From positions 1 to 64,000 of the forward strand of contig JAHFQZ010000001.1 in assembly GCA_023259055.1 (NCBI GenBank): 64,000 nucleotides of DNA, given 5' to 3'. The notes beneath the pieces were generated by a model, which saw only the letters and a program-made list of their open reading frames with translations, was not told the origin of the DNA and did no database searches. Both the position numbers and the translations under genes were made by a program. This document shows positions 37,601 through 44,409 of the stretch, in pieces. Positions within the stretch are counted from its first letter, which is position 1, and the number at the start of each line of letters is the position of its first letter. Source of the stretch: Nitrosomonadales bacterium. Lineage in GTDB: Bacteria > Pseudomonadota > Gammaproteobacteria > Burkholderiales > Gallionellaceae.

Positions 37601-37612
37601 GAAGGGTATTGA
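34601..37612 (+). CDS. BarA/GacS-like membrane hybrid histidine kinase
   Basis: A 1003-residue kinase starting at TTG. TM1 lies near residues 10-30 and a periplasmic sensor at ~31-198 ([20 protein letters not shown], as in BarA/GacS). TM2 is near 200-222, HAMP near 222-272, and HisKA has His315. The ATPase ([12 protein letters not shown]) is followed by a degenerate receiver (~550-670), a true receiver with Asp755 ([13 protein letters not shown]) and Hpt with His949. From about residue 305 it is almost a copy of the preceding kinase, although the two REC-Hpt linkers differ; here residues ~842-893 derive from four hairpin repeats. It lies 176 bases downstream of the kai array, so co-transcription is possible. 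The homology to BarA/GacS suggests a global-regulation role; this is inference. Confidence 0.92.
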   Translation: MKRFSIRQYVAWLTLTPLLIITVSLEWFFLHDHYSDLDRNLLERGQLIARQLASSSEYGVFANNQPFLNKIAQDVLQQPDVQDVIILDATSGVLFAAGEFLGTPKDSAAGASTAMSAAEITGKAQAQAARVGKIKDSVNLQMPVYRSRNGLRVYQPIIASHVALDELNAMPEVKQTGAVIVEMSSARTEQLKSQILWLTVGSTALFLIFPFGLISLGSRKITFPIRKLSDVVQAIGDGRLETRVTVSAPVAELNALARGINGMAAKLQQEQEAVYKLNEELENKVTVRTAALEYAKLEAEQANRAKTEFLATMSHEIRTPMNGVIGMVEVLQQSSLMGPQIEMTNIIHDSAFALLAIIDDILDFSKIEAGKLQIDSVPMSVPDVVEGTCETMNRMALKKSVELTLFTDPGIPSQVIGDPGRLRQILFNLTNNAIKFSSGPQRLGKVSVRALLARNTPEQVTLEFRVTDNGIGIDKETQARLFTPFSQADSSTTRIYGGTGLGLAISRQLANIMGGEITVQSEPGKGSVFSVRLPFKLLPEQADANPSLVAGVHCLVVGGTGGLADDLATYLKHAGALVERVGDLAPVKEWIASRPPGLCLVLIDTAADNPPLPMPLLDGLRAAALAHPEQKTRFVVIRRGQRREPRLEDADLVLVDGNILTRRTLLKAVAVAAGWVKAPDRKGTASDVKAKLTPLSREEARRQGRLILIAEDNEINQKVILQQLTLLGQTADIASNGREALEQWQGGGYGLLITDLHMPEMDGYELTTAIRTAEDGKTHKPIIAFTANALKGEDEHCRAVGMDDYLSKPVQLVNLKAMLEKWLPVAAESAPFETASTPDSQSLPPLRGKARMGVEQKEGRVSTPSLALGETTSHSTRLQKAAAKSLVIPLQGGGNVAVDVNVLKALVGDDEATIRDFLHDFRISAVKIAAELKSACDSGQAAQAGALAHKLKSSARSVGALALGELCEEMEQAGKTGDTAALAALLPKFELELASVEGYLEGY
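37126..37279. repeat. Cluster of four hairpin repeats within the BarA-like kinase gene
   Basis: Arms at 37126-37134 and 37140-37148 (CCTTCCCCC / GGGGGAAGG) are perfect. 37149-37163 pairs with 37185-37199 (CTAGGATGGGGGTAG against CTACCCCCTCCCTAG, two mismatches). 37212-37262 is the AACTAGCCATTCGACTA...GCTGGTTAT unit. 37263-37279 is TCCCCC-TGCAA-GGGGGA. All are read in frame as the REC-Hpt linker. Relatives lie in the gaps at 17255-17360 and 37661-37707. Confidence 0.8.
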
Positions 37613-37624
37613 AAAGGCTCAGGA

Positions 37625-37784
37625 GCACCTCTAATAATTCATATTTCGTCATTGATGGAACAACTAGCCATTCGACTAAGCCCACAAGCGGGCAAGTCGC
37701 TGGTTATCCGGCGAAGGCCGGAATCCAGTGTATTTAATCAACTGGACACCGGCCTTCGCCGGTGCGACGAATTATTATAGGTGC
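37625..37784. repeat. MITE-like element with 16-bp terminal inverted repeats and nested palindromes
   Basis: GCACCTCTAATAATTC at 37625-37640 is matched inverted at 37769-37784 with one mismatch. Inside are the AACTAGCCATTCGACTAAG...CAAGTCGCTGGTTAT unit (37661-37707) and a palindromic pair CCGGCGAAGGCCGGAATCCAG / CTGGACACCGGCCTTCGCCGG-like arms around the spacer TTTAATCAA (37708-37763). No ORF is inside. It lies between the kinase and ygfZ genes. Confidence 0.7.
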
Positions 37785-37792
37785 CCTCAAGA

Positions 37793-37821
37793 TTGACAGA
37801 GAAGTGCCGTTGAACAACACT
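37793..37821 (+). promoter_or_regulatory. Candidate sigma-70 promoter for ygfZ
   Basis: A perfect -35 hexamer TTGACA (37793-37798) is followed after 17 bases by AACACT, a weak -10 that matches TATAAT at three of six positions, about 45 bases before the ygfZ ATG. TGTAAA slightly downstream is an alternative with a spacer that is too long. This is a tentative call. Confidence 0.35.
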
Positions 37822-37865
37822 GTAAAAAAACATTATCAACGAATCTCGACACTCTATAGGCAACC

Positions 37866-38930
37866 ATGAATCCAGACTGGCAAAGTTTTCTCGTCCAACA
37901 CGGCGCGACCATCGAAGCAGGTGTCGTGCAGCGCTTTGGCGACACTTCCGATGAACTGATATCAACCCGGCAGAGCATAGTACTGTGCGACCTTGGCCAG
38001 TTCGGCACATTGCGCGTGTCCGGCGAGGAGGCGCAGTCGTTCCTGCAAAACCTGCTGAGCAATGACATCCGCGAAGTGACCAGCTCGCGCGCGCAGCTAA
38101 GCAGCTTGAACACCGCAAAGGGGCGGATGCTGGCTACCCTGCTGATCCGGCGCGAGGGCGACGATTATCTCCTGCAGTTGCCGCGTGTGTTGTGCGAGCC
38201 TATGCGCAAAAAACTGGGCATGTATGTTCTGCGCGCCAAGGTGAAAATTTCTGATGCCAGCGACGAAATTGTTTCACTGGGGCTTTCAGGCGCAAATGCA
38301 CAGGAAGTTTTACATGGACAATTTGGCGAGCTGCCGCAGGAAAGCCTGGCTGTCACCCACCCTTCGACAGGCTCAGGACGAACGGAAGGTTTATATTGCA
38401 GCGTGATAAAAATCGGCGACACGCGCTTCCAGATCAACACCAGCGCACAACAGGCGCAATCCCTCTGGCAAACTTTCAGCCAGCACGCGCAACCCGTCGG
38501 CAGCGTGTGCTGGGATTGGCTGAACATACGTTCCGGCATCCCGGTCATCCTGCCGCAGACCCAGGAACAGTTCGTCGCGCAGATGGTGAATTACGACGGG
38601 ATCGGCGGCGTGAGCTTCAAGAAGGGCTGCTATCCCGGGCAGGAAATCGTGGCGCGCATGCAGTATCTCGGCCACTTGAAACGGCGCATGTACCTGGCCC
38701 ATCTCGACGGCAATGACATTCCGCAAGCAGGCGATGAGCTATTCAGTGCGGACCTGGAAGGCCAGGCCAGCGGCATGATCGTCAACGCATCTCCCGCGCC
38801 GGGCGGCGGCTGCGACGTGCTGGCAGTAGTGCAGATCGCCAGCCGTGAAGCTCAGTCCATACACTGGAAATCGTTAAACGGCGCGGCATTGCAGTTTCAG
38901 TCAACGCCGTATTTGCCGCCACAAGCCTGA
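37866..38930 (+). CDS. ygfZ: YgfZ/GcvT-type folate-binding protein (iron-sulfur cluster maintenance)
   Basis: A 354-residue tetrahydrofolate-binding protein with the YgfZ signature GVSFKKGCYPGQEIVARMQY near residue 255; the reactive cysteine is in KGCYPGQE. The N-terminal half carries the aminomethyltransferase-like fold (FLQNLLSNDIREV, KGRMLATLLIRREGDDYLLQ). The family supports synthesis or repair of certain Fe-S proteins. About ten residues near 165-175 (HPSTGSGRTEG) are encoded by a known type of dispersed repeat and interrupt the region before the strand LYCSVIKIGDTRFQIN. The cyclase gene starts 2 bases after the stop. Confidence 0.9.
   Translation: MNPDWQSFLVQHGATIEAGVVQRFGDTSDELISTRQSIVLCDLGQFGTLRVSGEEAQSFLQNLLSNDIREVTSSRAQLSSLNTAKGRMLATLLIRREGDDYLLQLPRVLCEPMRKKLGMYVLRAKVKISDASDEIVSLGLSGANAQEVLHGQFGELPQESLAVTHPSTGSGRTEGLYCSVIKIGDTRFQINTSAQQAQSLWQTFSQHAQPVGSVCWDWLNIRSGIPVILPQTQEQFVAQMVNYDGIGGVSFKKGCYPGQEIVARMQYLGHLKRRMYLAHLDGNDIPQAGDELFSADLEGQASGMIVNASPAPGGGCDVLAVVQIASREAQSIHWKSLNGAALQFQSTPYLPPQA
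38360..38385. repeat. Dispersed repeat TTCGACAGGCTCAGGACG inside ygfZ
   Basis: The 26-base unit around TTCGACAGGCTCAGGACG matches a short dispersed palindrome familiar from many proteobacterial and other genomes. It is usually found between genes, and when translated in this frame it reads PSTGSGRTE. Here it stays in frame within the ygfZ coding sequence. Confidence 0.75.
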
Positions 38931-38932
38931 AC

Positions 38933-40777
38933 ATGAACAAATTCGGCCCACCGCTGACCCGTATTCACTTGATTGCGCTGGCTGTGACGCTGCTCATCGC
39001 GCTCAACAGCGTGTGGCTGAACATATTCGGCACTCTCGACAATCGTATCAGCGATTTGTTTGTGCGGCTTGTCGCCCAAAAACTCAACCCTGACCCCGAC
39101 ATCGTGATCGTCGATATCGACGAAGCCAGTCTCGCCGCGATGCAGGAAACTGCCGGAAGCTGGCCGTGGCCGCGTGCGGTGCATGCCGAACTGCTGCAAG
39201 GCATCGCCCGGCAACAACCCCGCGCGATTGTGTTCGATATCATGTTCAGCGAACCGGATCGCTACCGCCCCGAAAGCGACCAGTTCCTGAACGAAGCCCT
39301 GCACGACATGCGCAACGTGTATTTTCCGATGCTGCAACTGGAAGGCAGGCAAGCCAGCGGCGTTCCCCTGTCGGAAATTGCACGTGTCATCGACATACCC
39401 CGCACCGCCAGCGCCGACCCTAATGCGCGGGCAATCTTGCTGCCTCCGCAAGCCATTGCCACTGAATCATGGCGTGTCGGGCTGATAAATTTCACCGAGG
39501 ATATGGACGGCATCGCGCGGCGCTACGACCTGTATCGCGACTTGTCCGGCTGGAAACTGGAATCGCTGCCGGCACGCGTGATGCGCGATCTCGGCTACAC
39601 GATCCCGCCGCAAACAGACATCAGGCTGCACTGGCGCGGCGGCCAATTGGCATTCAAACATATTTCCTACAGCGATCTGTATGCCGACCAATCACGCCAG
39701 AAACCGCAGCGCGATGCTCATGAACTGACCGGCAAGATCGTTATCATCGGCAGTACCGCAACCGGGCTGCACGATATTCGCGCCACACCCGTATCCAGCC
39801 TGTACCCCGGTGTCGCGATTCTTGCCACCGCATTCGACAACCTGAAAAACCAGCGCTATATGCATGTCGCTCCGGCCTATTTCGCGCCGCTGGTTGCCGT
39901 GCTGTTGATCGCAATGCAGTTGCCGCTATTCCTGCACCGCCGTGTCGATGTATTCAGGATTGGCGGAGCGCTGTTGCTGCTCAGCCTGGCGCTGCTGGGT
40001 GCGCAATACTTCGCCATGACGCGCCTGGTCAGCGTCGCCATGCTCACGCCGCTGCTGTTCGGTTGGGGATTTTATTTTGCCGTCGCACTCAGCGAATACT
40101 TGCGCGAGAAGAAGGCGCGCGAACAGACGATACGCATTTTCAACCGCTTTCTCGATCCGCGCGTAGTCGACTCGCTGGTCGCGCATGGCGAAACACCTCA
40201 ATCGTTAACCGGAAAGGCGCTCGAGATTACCGTACTTTTCTCGGACATACGCGGCTTCACCACGTTGTCGGAAAAACGCACGCCGGAAGAGATCGTCAGC
40301 TTGCTGAATGCCTACTTCAGCATCCAGGTTGAGATCATCTTTCGCCACGGCGGCACTCTGGATAAATTTATCGGCGACGCGATCATGGCATTCTGGGGCG
40401 CGCCGCAAGACGATCCGCAACATGCGGAACATGCGGTGGCTGCAGCGATGGAGATGGAGCAGTCCCTGCTGCGTTTCAAGGCCGGCCTGGGAGAAGACGG
40501 CAAGGATTTTGATGTCGGCATCGGTATTCATACCGGCAAAGCCGTGGTCGGTTTCATCGGCTCGGATGCGCGCCTCGATTACACCGCTATCGGCGATACG
40601 GTAAACCTTTCCAGCCGCATCGAAGGATTAACCAAGGGAGTGGCGAGGATACTGGTTTCCAGCGATACCGTTGCGCACTGCAAAAACGCATTTGACTTTA
40701 AGCCGACCGGCTCTTATAAAGTCAAAGGTCGATTGCAGGAAGTCGAGTTGTTTACCCCTGCCCAGGTGAGCTTATGA
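38933..40777 (+). CDS. CHASE2-domain membrane adenylate/guanylate cyclase
   Basis: A 614-residue class III cyclase. A first membrane helix near residues 10-30 is followed by a large extracytoplasmic CHASE2 domain (~35-310; DPDIVIVDIDEASLAAMQ, GSWPWPRAVHAELLQGIARQ). Three membrane helices follow at ~315-385, then the catalytic domain (~420-600). Metal aspartates are in VLFSDIRGFTTLSE and DKFIGDAIMAFWGAPQ, with DYTAIGDTVNLSSRIE as the purine-binding segment. Lys plus Asp at the base-recognition positions favours ATP as substrate, by family rules. The next gene starts within the stop codon (ATGA). It is the second cyclase of the window; no cAMP receptor gene is nearby. Confidence 0.9.
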   Translation: MNKFGPPLTRIHLIALAVTLLIALNSVWLNIFGTLDNRISDLFVRLVAQKLNPDPDIVIVDIDEASLAAMQETAGSWPWPRAVHAELLQGIARQQPRAIVFDIMFSEPDRYRPESDQFLNEALHDMRNVYFPMLQLEGRQASGVPLSEIARVIDIPRTASADPNARAILLPPQAIATESWRVGLINFTEDMDGIARRYDLYRDLSGWKLESLPARVMRDLGYTIPPQTDIRLHWRGGQLAFKHISYSDLYADQSRQKPQRDAHELTGKIVIIGSTATGLHDIRATPVSSLYPGVAILATAFDNLKNQRYMHVAPAYFAPLVAVLLIAMQLPLFLHRRVDVFRIGGALLLLSLALLGAQYFAMTRLVSVAMLTPLLFGWGFYFAVALSEYLREKKAREQTIRIFNRFLDPRVVDSLVAHGETPQSLTGKALEITVLFSDIRGFTTLSEKRTPEEIVSLLNAYFSIQVEIIFRHGGTLDKFIGDAIMAFWGAPQDDPQHAEHAVAAAMEMEQSLLRFKAGLGEDGKDFDVGIGIHTGKAVVGFIGSDARLDYTAIGDTVNLSSRIEGLTKGVARILVSSDTVAHCKNAFDFKPTGSYKVKGRLQEVELFTPAQVSL

Positions 40778-41271
40778 GATACCTATACACACTTTTTCTA
40801 TGCGCTTCGTTGGCTGCTCCGGCTTGTGCCGAACAGATCGCTTATACCGTACGCAGCACCGAGATCAAACAGCAGCCCTTTAGCGATGCGCCCACTGTCG
40901 CCAAGCTGGGCGAAAATGCCAGCGTCAATATATTGTCGCGCCAAGGCGGCTGGGTCAACATCAGCAGCGGCCAAGCCAGAGGCTGGATCAAAATGCTCAG
41001 TTTGCGCTACACAGGCACTGCAAGCAAACAAGGCGACACCGGCTTGCAAAGCCTGATCAATGTGGGGCGTTCCGGCAGCAGCGGCATCACGGTCGCCACC
41101 GGGGTACGCGGCCTGTCGGAAGAAGACCTGAAGAATGCCAAGCCCAATCCGCGCGAGCTGGAAAAGCTGCAGACTTTTGCCGCAAACAAAACAGATGCAG
41201 CCAAATTTGCCAGCGATGCAAACCTGAAAACCCAGCGGCTCGATTACTTGCCAGCCAGCGGCAACCCATGA
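40774..41271 (+). CDS. Exported SH3-domain protein
   Basis: A 165-residue protein with a signal peptide (MRYLYTLFLCASLAAPACA-EQ) and one bacterial SH3-like domain at ~20-72 (VRSTEIKQQPFSDAPTVAKL, GGWVNISSGQARGWIKML). The remainder is polar (LSEEDLKNAKPNPRELEKLQ) and of unknown role. Its ATG overlaps the cyclase stop, and the protease gene follows with GGAGG 6 bases after this stop. Such SH3 proteins commonly bind cell-wall or partner proteins in the periplasm; pairing with an M48 protease suggests a joint envelope function. Confidence 0.8.
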   Translation: MRYLYTLFLCASLAAPACAEQIAYTVRSTEIKQQPFSDAPTVAKLGENASVNILSRQGGWVNISSGQARGWIKMLSLRYTGTASKQGDTGLQSLINVGRSGSSGITVATGVRGLSEEDLKNAKPNPRELEKLQTFAANKTDAAKFASDANLKTQRLDYLPASGNP

Positions 41272-41276
41272 ATCAC

Positions 41277-41281
41277 GGAGG
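41277..41281 (+). promoter_or_regulatory. Ribosome-binding site choosing the ATG at 41289
   Basis: GGAGG lies 7 bases before the ATG at 41289. The alternative ATG at 41268, which overlaps the previous stop, would put the site inside the gene and add seven polar residues ahead of the signal peptide. Confidence 0.75.
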
Positions 41282-41288
41282 CAAATTC

Positions 41289-42128
41289 ATGTTCATCCGC
41301 ACACTGTTTTTTTTAAGCCTGAGCCTTGCATTGTCCGTTCCGGCATTTGCATTCGATTTTAATCTTCAGAAAGCGTTAAGCGTCGCGCAAAAAGCACAAA
41401 AGGCATCCAAAACCATCGAGGAACCGGAAGAAATTCAAATAGGCCACGGTATTGCCGCGAACCTGCTGGGAGCTTCACCTTTGCTGGCAGACAACAAAGT
41501 GCAGCAATACGTCAACCAGGTGGGGCGCTGGCTGAGCCTGCAAACTGAACGCCCCGATCTTCCCTGGCAATTCGGGGTGCTGGAAAGCAGCGATGTCAAC
41601 GCATTTGCCACGCCCGGCGGAACGATTTTCATCACGCGCGGCCTATTGCAGAAGCTCGATAACGAATCCCAGCTGGCTGGTGTGCTGGCGCACGAAATGA
41701 CCCATGTGCTGCGCAAACATCATCTGATGGCCCTGCAAAAAGGGGCTCGCCTGGACATTGCTTCCGACCTGCTCGGCGAAGCTCTCAAGGACAAGGGCAA
41801 CCCCGAAGTGCTGAACAAAGCCATCAAGGCGGGAACGGAAGTTTATGCGCGCGGACTGGACAAGAACGACGAGTTTGAAGCTGATCGCATGGGCATCGTG
41901 ATTGCGACCCGCGCCGGGTATGATCCCTTTGGACTGCCTGCCGTGCTGCAAATACTCGAAGCAAGCAATGCCCAGGATTCATCGCTGGCCCTGATGTTCA
42001 AGACCCATCCTGCACCACGTGACCGGCTAAGCTTGCTGGACAAAATAATGAGTTCTCGTTTCGATGCTTATACCGCGCCAACACAAACCGATGAACGCTT
42101 TGTCAGCGCAGTGATGCAGCGCAAGTAA
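41289..42128 (+). CDS. Periplasmic M48-family metalloprotease
   Basis: A 279-residue zinc protease. The signal peptide MFIRTLFFLSLSLALSVPAFA is followed by an M48 domain: SDVNAFATPGGTIFITRGLL, the zinc motif His135-Glu-x-x-His139 in LAHEMTHVLRKHH, and the third ligand in KNDEFEADRMGIVIATRAGY. A C-terminal segment FKTHPAPRDRLSLLDKIM completes the usual BepA/LoiP-like core; there is no TPR region. It probably acts in envelope protein quality control. It is the last gene of the ygfZ, cyclase, SH3, protease run. Confidence 0.9.
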   Translation: MFIRTLFFLSLSLALSVPAFAFDFNLQKALSVAQKAQKASKTIEEPEEIQIGHGIAANLLGASPLLADNKVQQYVNQVGRWLSLQTERPDLPWQFGVLESSDVNAFATPGGTIFITRGLLQKLDNESQLAGVLAHEMTHVLRKHHLMALQKGARLDIASDLLGEALKDKGNPEVLNKAIKAGTEVYARGLDKNDEFEADRMGIVIATRAGYDPFGLPAVLQILEASNAQDSSLALMFKTHPAPRDRLSLLDKIMSSRFDAYTAPTQTDERFVSAVMQRK

Positions 42129-42190
42129 CGAGTATCAGGAATTCAGCTTCCCTGGTTGATTCATCAATGCCGTGGATTTACTTTACTGAA

Positions 42191-42646
42191 TCATTTGGTC
42201 AGTTTCGAGGGAAGGCTTTTGAGAGAATCTTGCGCGGCATCATTACCCTGCGCAGCAGCCCTCTGCCACCATTCCGCTGCCTTGGCTGCGTTCTTGGGTA
42301 CGCCTTCGCCTTTGTCATACATCACGCCGAGGTTGTATTGCGCAAAGGCATTTCCCTGTTCAGCGGCCTTCTGGTACCACTCCGCCGCCTTGGCGTCATC
42401 TTTGGTTACGCCGTCTCCGTTGTAATACAGCCGGGCAAGACCTAGTTGATCTTTTGCATTACCAGACTCAGCTTTCCTCTTCACCTCGGCAAACTTATCT
42501 TCCGGGGATTGCGGCCCCGAACCGAACTGGCTATTCAAACTTGTATTCTGTGCGGGGTGGGCACCAGCTTCTGTCTTGCTGCCAGACGCCTTATCTCCGC
42601 AACCAGTGATTGTTGTCAGCATCATTATCAAAATAATTCTACGCAT
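42191..42646 (-). CDS. Sel1-repeat lipoprotein
   Basis: A 151-residue lipoprotein: MRRIILIMMLTTITGCGDKA has a lipobox ending at Cys16. After a low-complexity linker there are Sel1-like repeats (AKDQLGLARLYYNGDGVTKD, AFAQYNLGVMYDKGEGVPKN, then AAEWWQRAAAQGNDAAQ). Sel1 repeats make helical scaffolds for protein contacts. It is transcribed toward the M48 gene with a 62-base convergent gap that shows no strong terminator. Function beyond scaffolding cannot be inferred. Confidence 0.82.
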   Translation of the reverse strand: MRRIILIMMLTTITGCGDKASGSKTEAGAHPAQNTSLNSQFGSGPQSPEDKFAEVKRKAESGNAKDQLGLARLYYNGDGVTKDDAKAAEWYQKAAEQGNAFAQYNLGVMYDKGEGVPKNAAKAAEWWQRAAAQGNDAAQDSLKSLPSKLTK

Positions 42647-43068
42647 TGCGGCACCCCGATATATTGGCAGACATGAATGGGCGGTATCCTGAAACGGTTA
42701 TCAAAATTCTATTCATGCTTTTGGATTCCTTGTTTCGGTTTTCTGGAAATGCAATGTAGAAATATTCCGCACTGCTGTCTGTGATAATCATCACACAGCT
42801 TTGATAGACAATATGTGGCACAAAACGTTCAACCCAGATCGTCCATTAGACCGAAAACTCGTCATTCCCGCGCAGGCGGGAATCCAGCGAGACAAGCACT
42901 CCGCGAAGCGGACAAAACCTCGATGTTGACCCGCTACGCGAGAATTTTTTAATCAACTGGATTCCCGCCTGCGCGGGAATGACGGCGCTAATGGGTTATT
43001 TGGGTTCAATGCACCCACCCCCTTGGCAACCTTCAACAGCGGAGGCGAAATAAGTTTTATATGGAGCG
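42647..43068. other. Intergenic region with a REP doublet, no gene
   Basis: These 422 bases separate two minus-strand genes. They should hold the promoter of the Sel1 gene, near 42650-42780, which is AT-rich. The centre is the inverted repeat pair at 42860-42984, and the rest shows nothing I recognise. No ORF longer than about 60 codons is credible. Confidence 0.6.
42860..42984. repeat. REPIN-like pair of perfect 28-bp inverted REP units
   Basis: The 28-base units at 42860-42887 and 42957-42984 are exact reverse complements (core ATTCCCGCGCAGGCGGGAAT, itself a palindrome), separated by 69 bases. This is the REP-doublet plan. The core is the widespread ATTCCC-N-GGGAAT repeat type, also known as dRS3 in Neisseria. 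The inner flank TTTAATCAACTGG is shared with the element at 37625-37784. Confidence 0.88.
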
Positions 43069-44283
43069 CTAAATGCGTCTCTGGGGAGCGGGGAAAGTTT
43101 TTTGCCAGGACTGTATCCAGGCCGGCAGGTCGGCAGCGGGCATCGGCTTGGCAATAAAATAGCCTTGGGAGATATCGCAATTTCTATTATGCACAAAATC
43201 CCAATCGGCCTGGTCTTCCACCCCTTCAGCCACAACCTCCATTCCCAGTTGTTTTGCCAAGCTGAGGCTGGAATCGAACATCGCCTGCAATTTTTCGTTC
43301 TTCCAGGCGCCATGCACAAAGCTCATATCGATTTTGAGCTCGTCGAAGGGGAGGTCGCGCAACTGCGCCAGAGAAGAATTGCCAATACCAAAATCATCGA
43401 TTGAAAGCCGGAATCGTTTCAGGCGCAGCCTGGACAGAACCTCGAGTGGAGTACGCAAGTCATCCATGAAGCTGGTTTCGGTCACTTCTAATTCCACCAT
43501 CTGCGGCGGCACACCGGCCTTGGCCGCAAGCCCGACAATCTCGTCCACGAAACCCAGCGATGCCAGGTTATCCATAGACAGGTTGACGGCCACCTGCAAC
43601 ATCAGCCCGGATTGCTGCCAAATACTGTATTGGGCAAACGCCCCGGCCAGCACCACCCGGGTCAAGTCGTCGATCAGGCCGTTTGCTTCCGCCACGCCGA
43701 TGAACTGATCGGGGAACACCATGCCATCCTGAGGGTGACGCCAGCGCACCAGAGATTCCACTCCCATCACTTGACCGGAAACCGTCCTCACCTTGGGCTG
43801 GTAATAATTGACCAGTTCGCCATTGGCGATTGCCGCGCGCACCTCGTCTGCGGCGTAAATTTTTCTTGCAGCGCGAGGTTTGCTTTGTTTTGGTGGCTCC
43901 CATTTCCCGATCAGTTCCGCCATCCCTTCCGGCGAGGCAGGTTTATGCAGATGCCCCAGCACGGTAATTTTATGCGCTCTTGCCAGTTTCTCGGCAGCCT
44001 GCTGCATACGCTCATCCTCGCCACTGACCAGGATGAGGCTGCCGTTATAGTGCCGCTCAACCAGATGACGCACGAATTCAAGCCCGTCCATTTCAGGCAT
44101 ATTGATATCCAGCAGAATCAGATTGGGAGAGTCGTCCGGGTTATCGATTATATCCAGCGCGGCACGCCCGTTATCGCAGGCAGCAATCGAGGTGTAGCCA
44201 AGATTAGCCAGCATGCGCTCGAGCAGCTTATGCATGAAAGGCTCGTCATCCAGCACCAGAATCTTGATTGCGAAATTATTCAT
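43069..44283 (-). CDS. Response regulator with EAL c-di-GMP phosphodiesterase domain (paralogue)
   Basis: A 404-residue protein starting at the ATG at 44283, which has GGGGAG 7-8 bases upstream; a start at 44331 would add 16 residues. The receiver domain has ILVLDDEPFMHKLLERML and LLDINMPEMDGLEFV. The EAL domain is complete: GVESLVRWRHP, NLSMDNL, LEVTETSFM, IDDFGIGNSSL, ELKIDMSFV, AEGVEDQAD, QGYFIAKPM. It is closely related along its whole length to the REC-EAL at 22629-23831 and should degrade c-di-GMP. It stands 126 bases downstream of the degenerate EAL gene, possibly with its own promoter. No cognate kinase is certain. Confidence 0.91.
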   Translation of the reverse strand: MNNFAIKILVLDDEPFMHKLLERMLANLGYTSIAACDNGRAALDIIDNPDDSPNLILLDINMPEMDGLEFVRHLVERHYNGSLILVSGEDERMQQAAEKLARAHKITVLGHLHKPASPEGMAELIGKWEPPKQSKPRAARKIYAADEVRAAIANGELVNYYQPKVRTVSGQVMGVESLVRWRHPQDGMVFPDQFIGVAEANGLIDDLTRVVLAGAFAQYSIWQQSGLMLQVAVNLSMDNLASLGFVDEIVGLAAKAGVPPQMVELEVTETSFMDDLRTPLEVLSRLRLKRFRLSIDDFGIGNSSLAQLRDLPFDELKIDMSFVHGAWKNEKLQAMFDSSLSLAKQLGMEVVAEGVEDQADWDFVHNRNCDISQGYFIAKPMPAADLPAWIQSWQKTFPAPQRRI

Positions 44284-44409
44284 GGTCGAGCTCCCCAAAA
44301 TTTGACGTTTCGTTTTTTGTGCAAAATGCATTGTATACCCACCGTTAATTCATAACCTAAAGCCGAATATTAATTTCAACCGCGATGCACCTGTCTGGAA
44401 TTATGGCGG

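Noticed and set aside
42156-42445. Two overlapping ~90-codon plus-strand ORFs after the protease gene
   Set aside because: They are antisense to the Sel1 lipoprotein, which has a clear lipobox and repeats; their repeated strings are the mirror of the Sel1 repeats.
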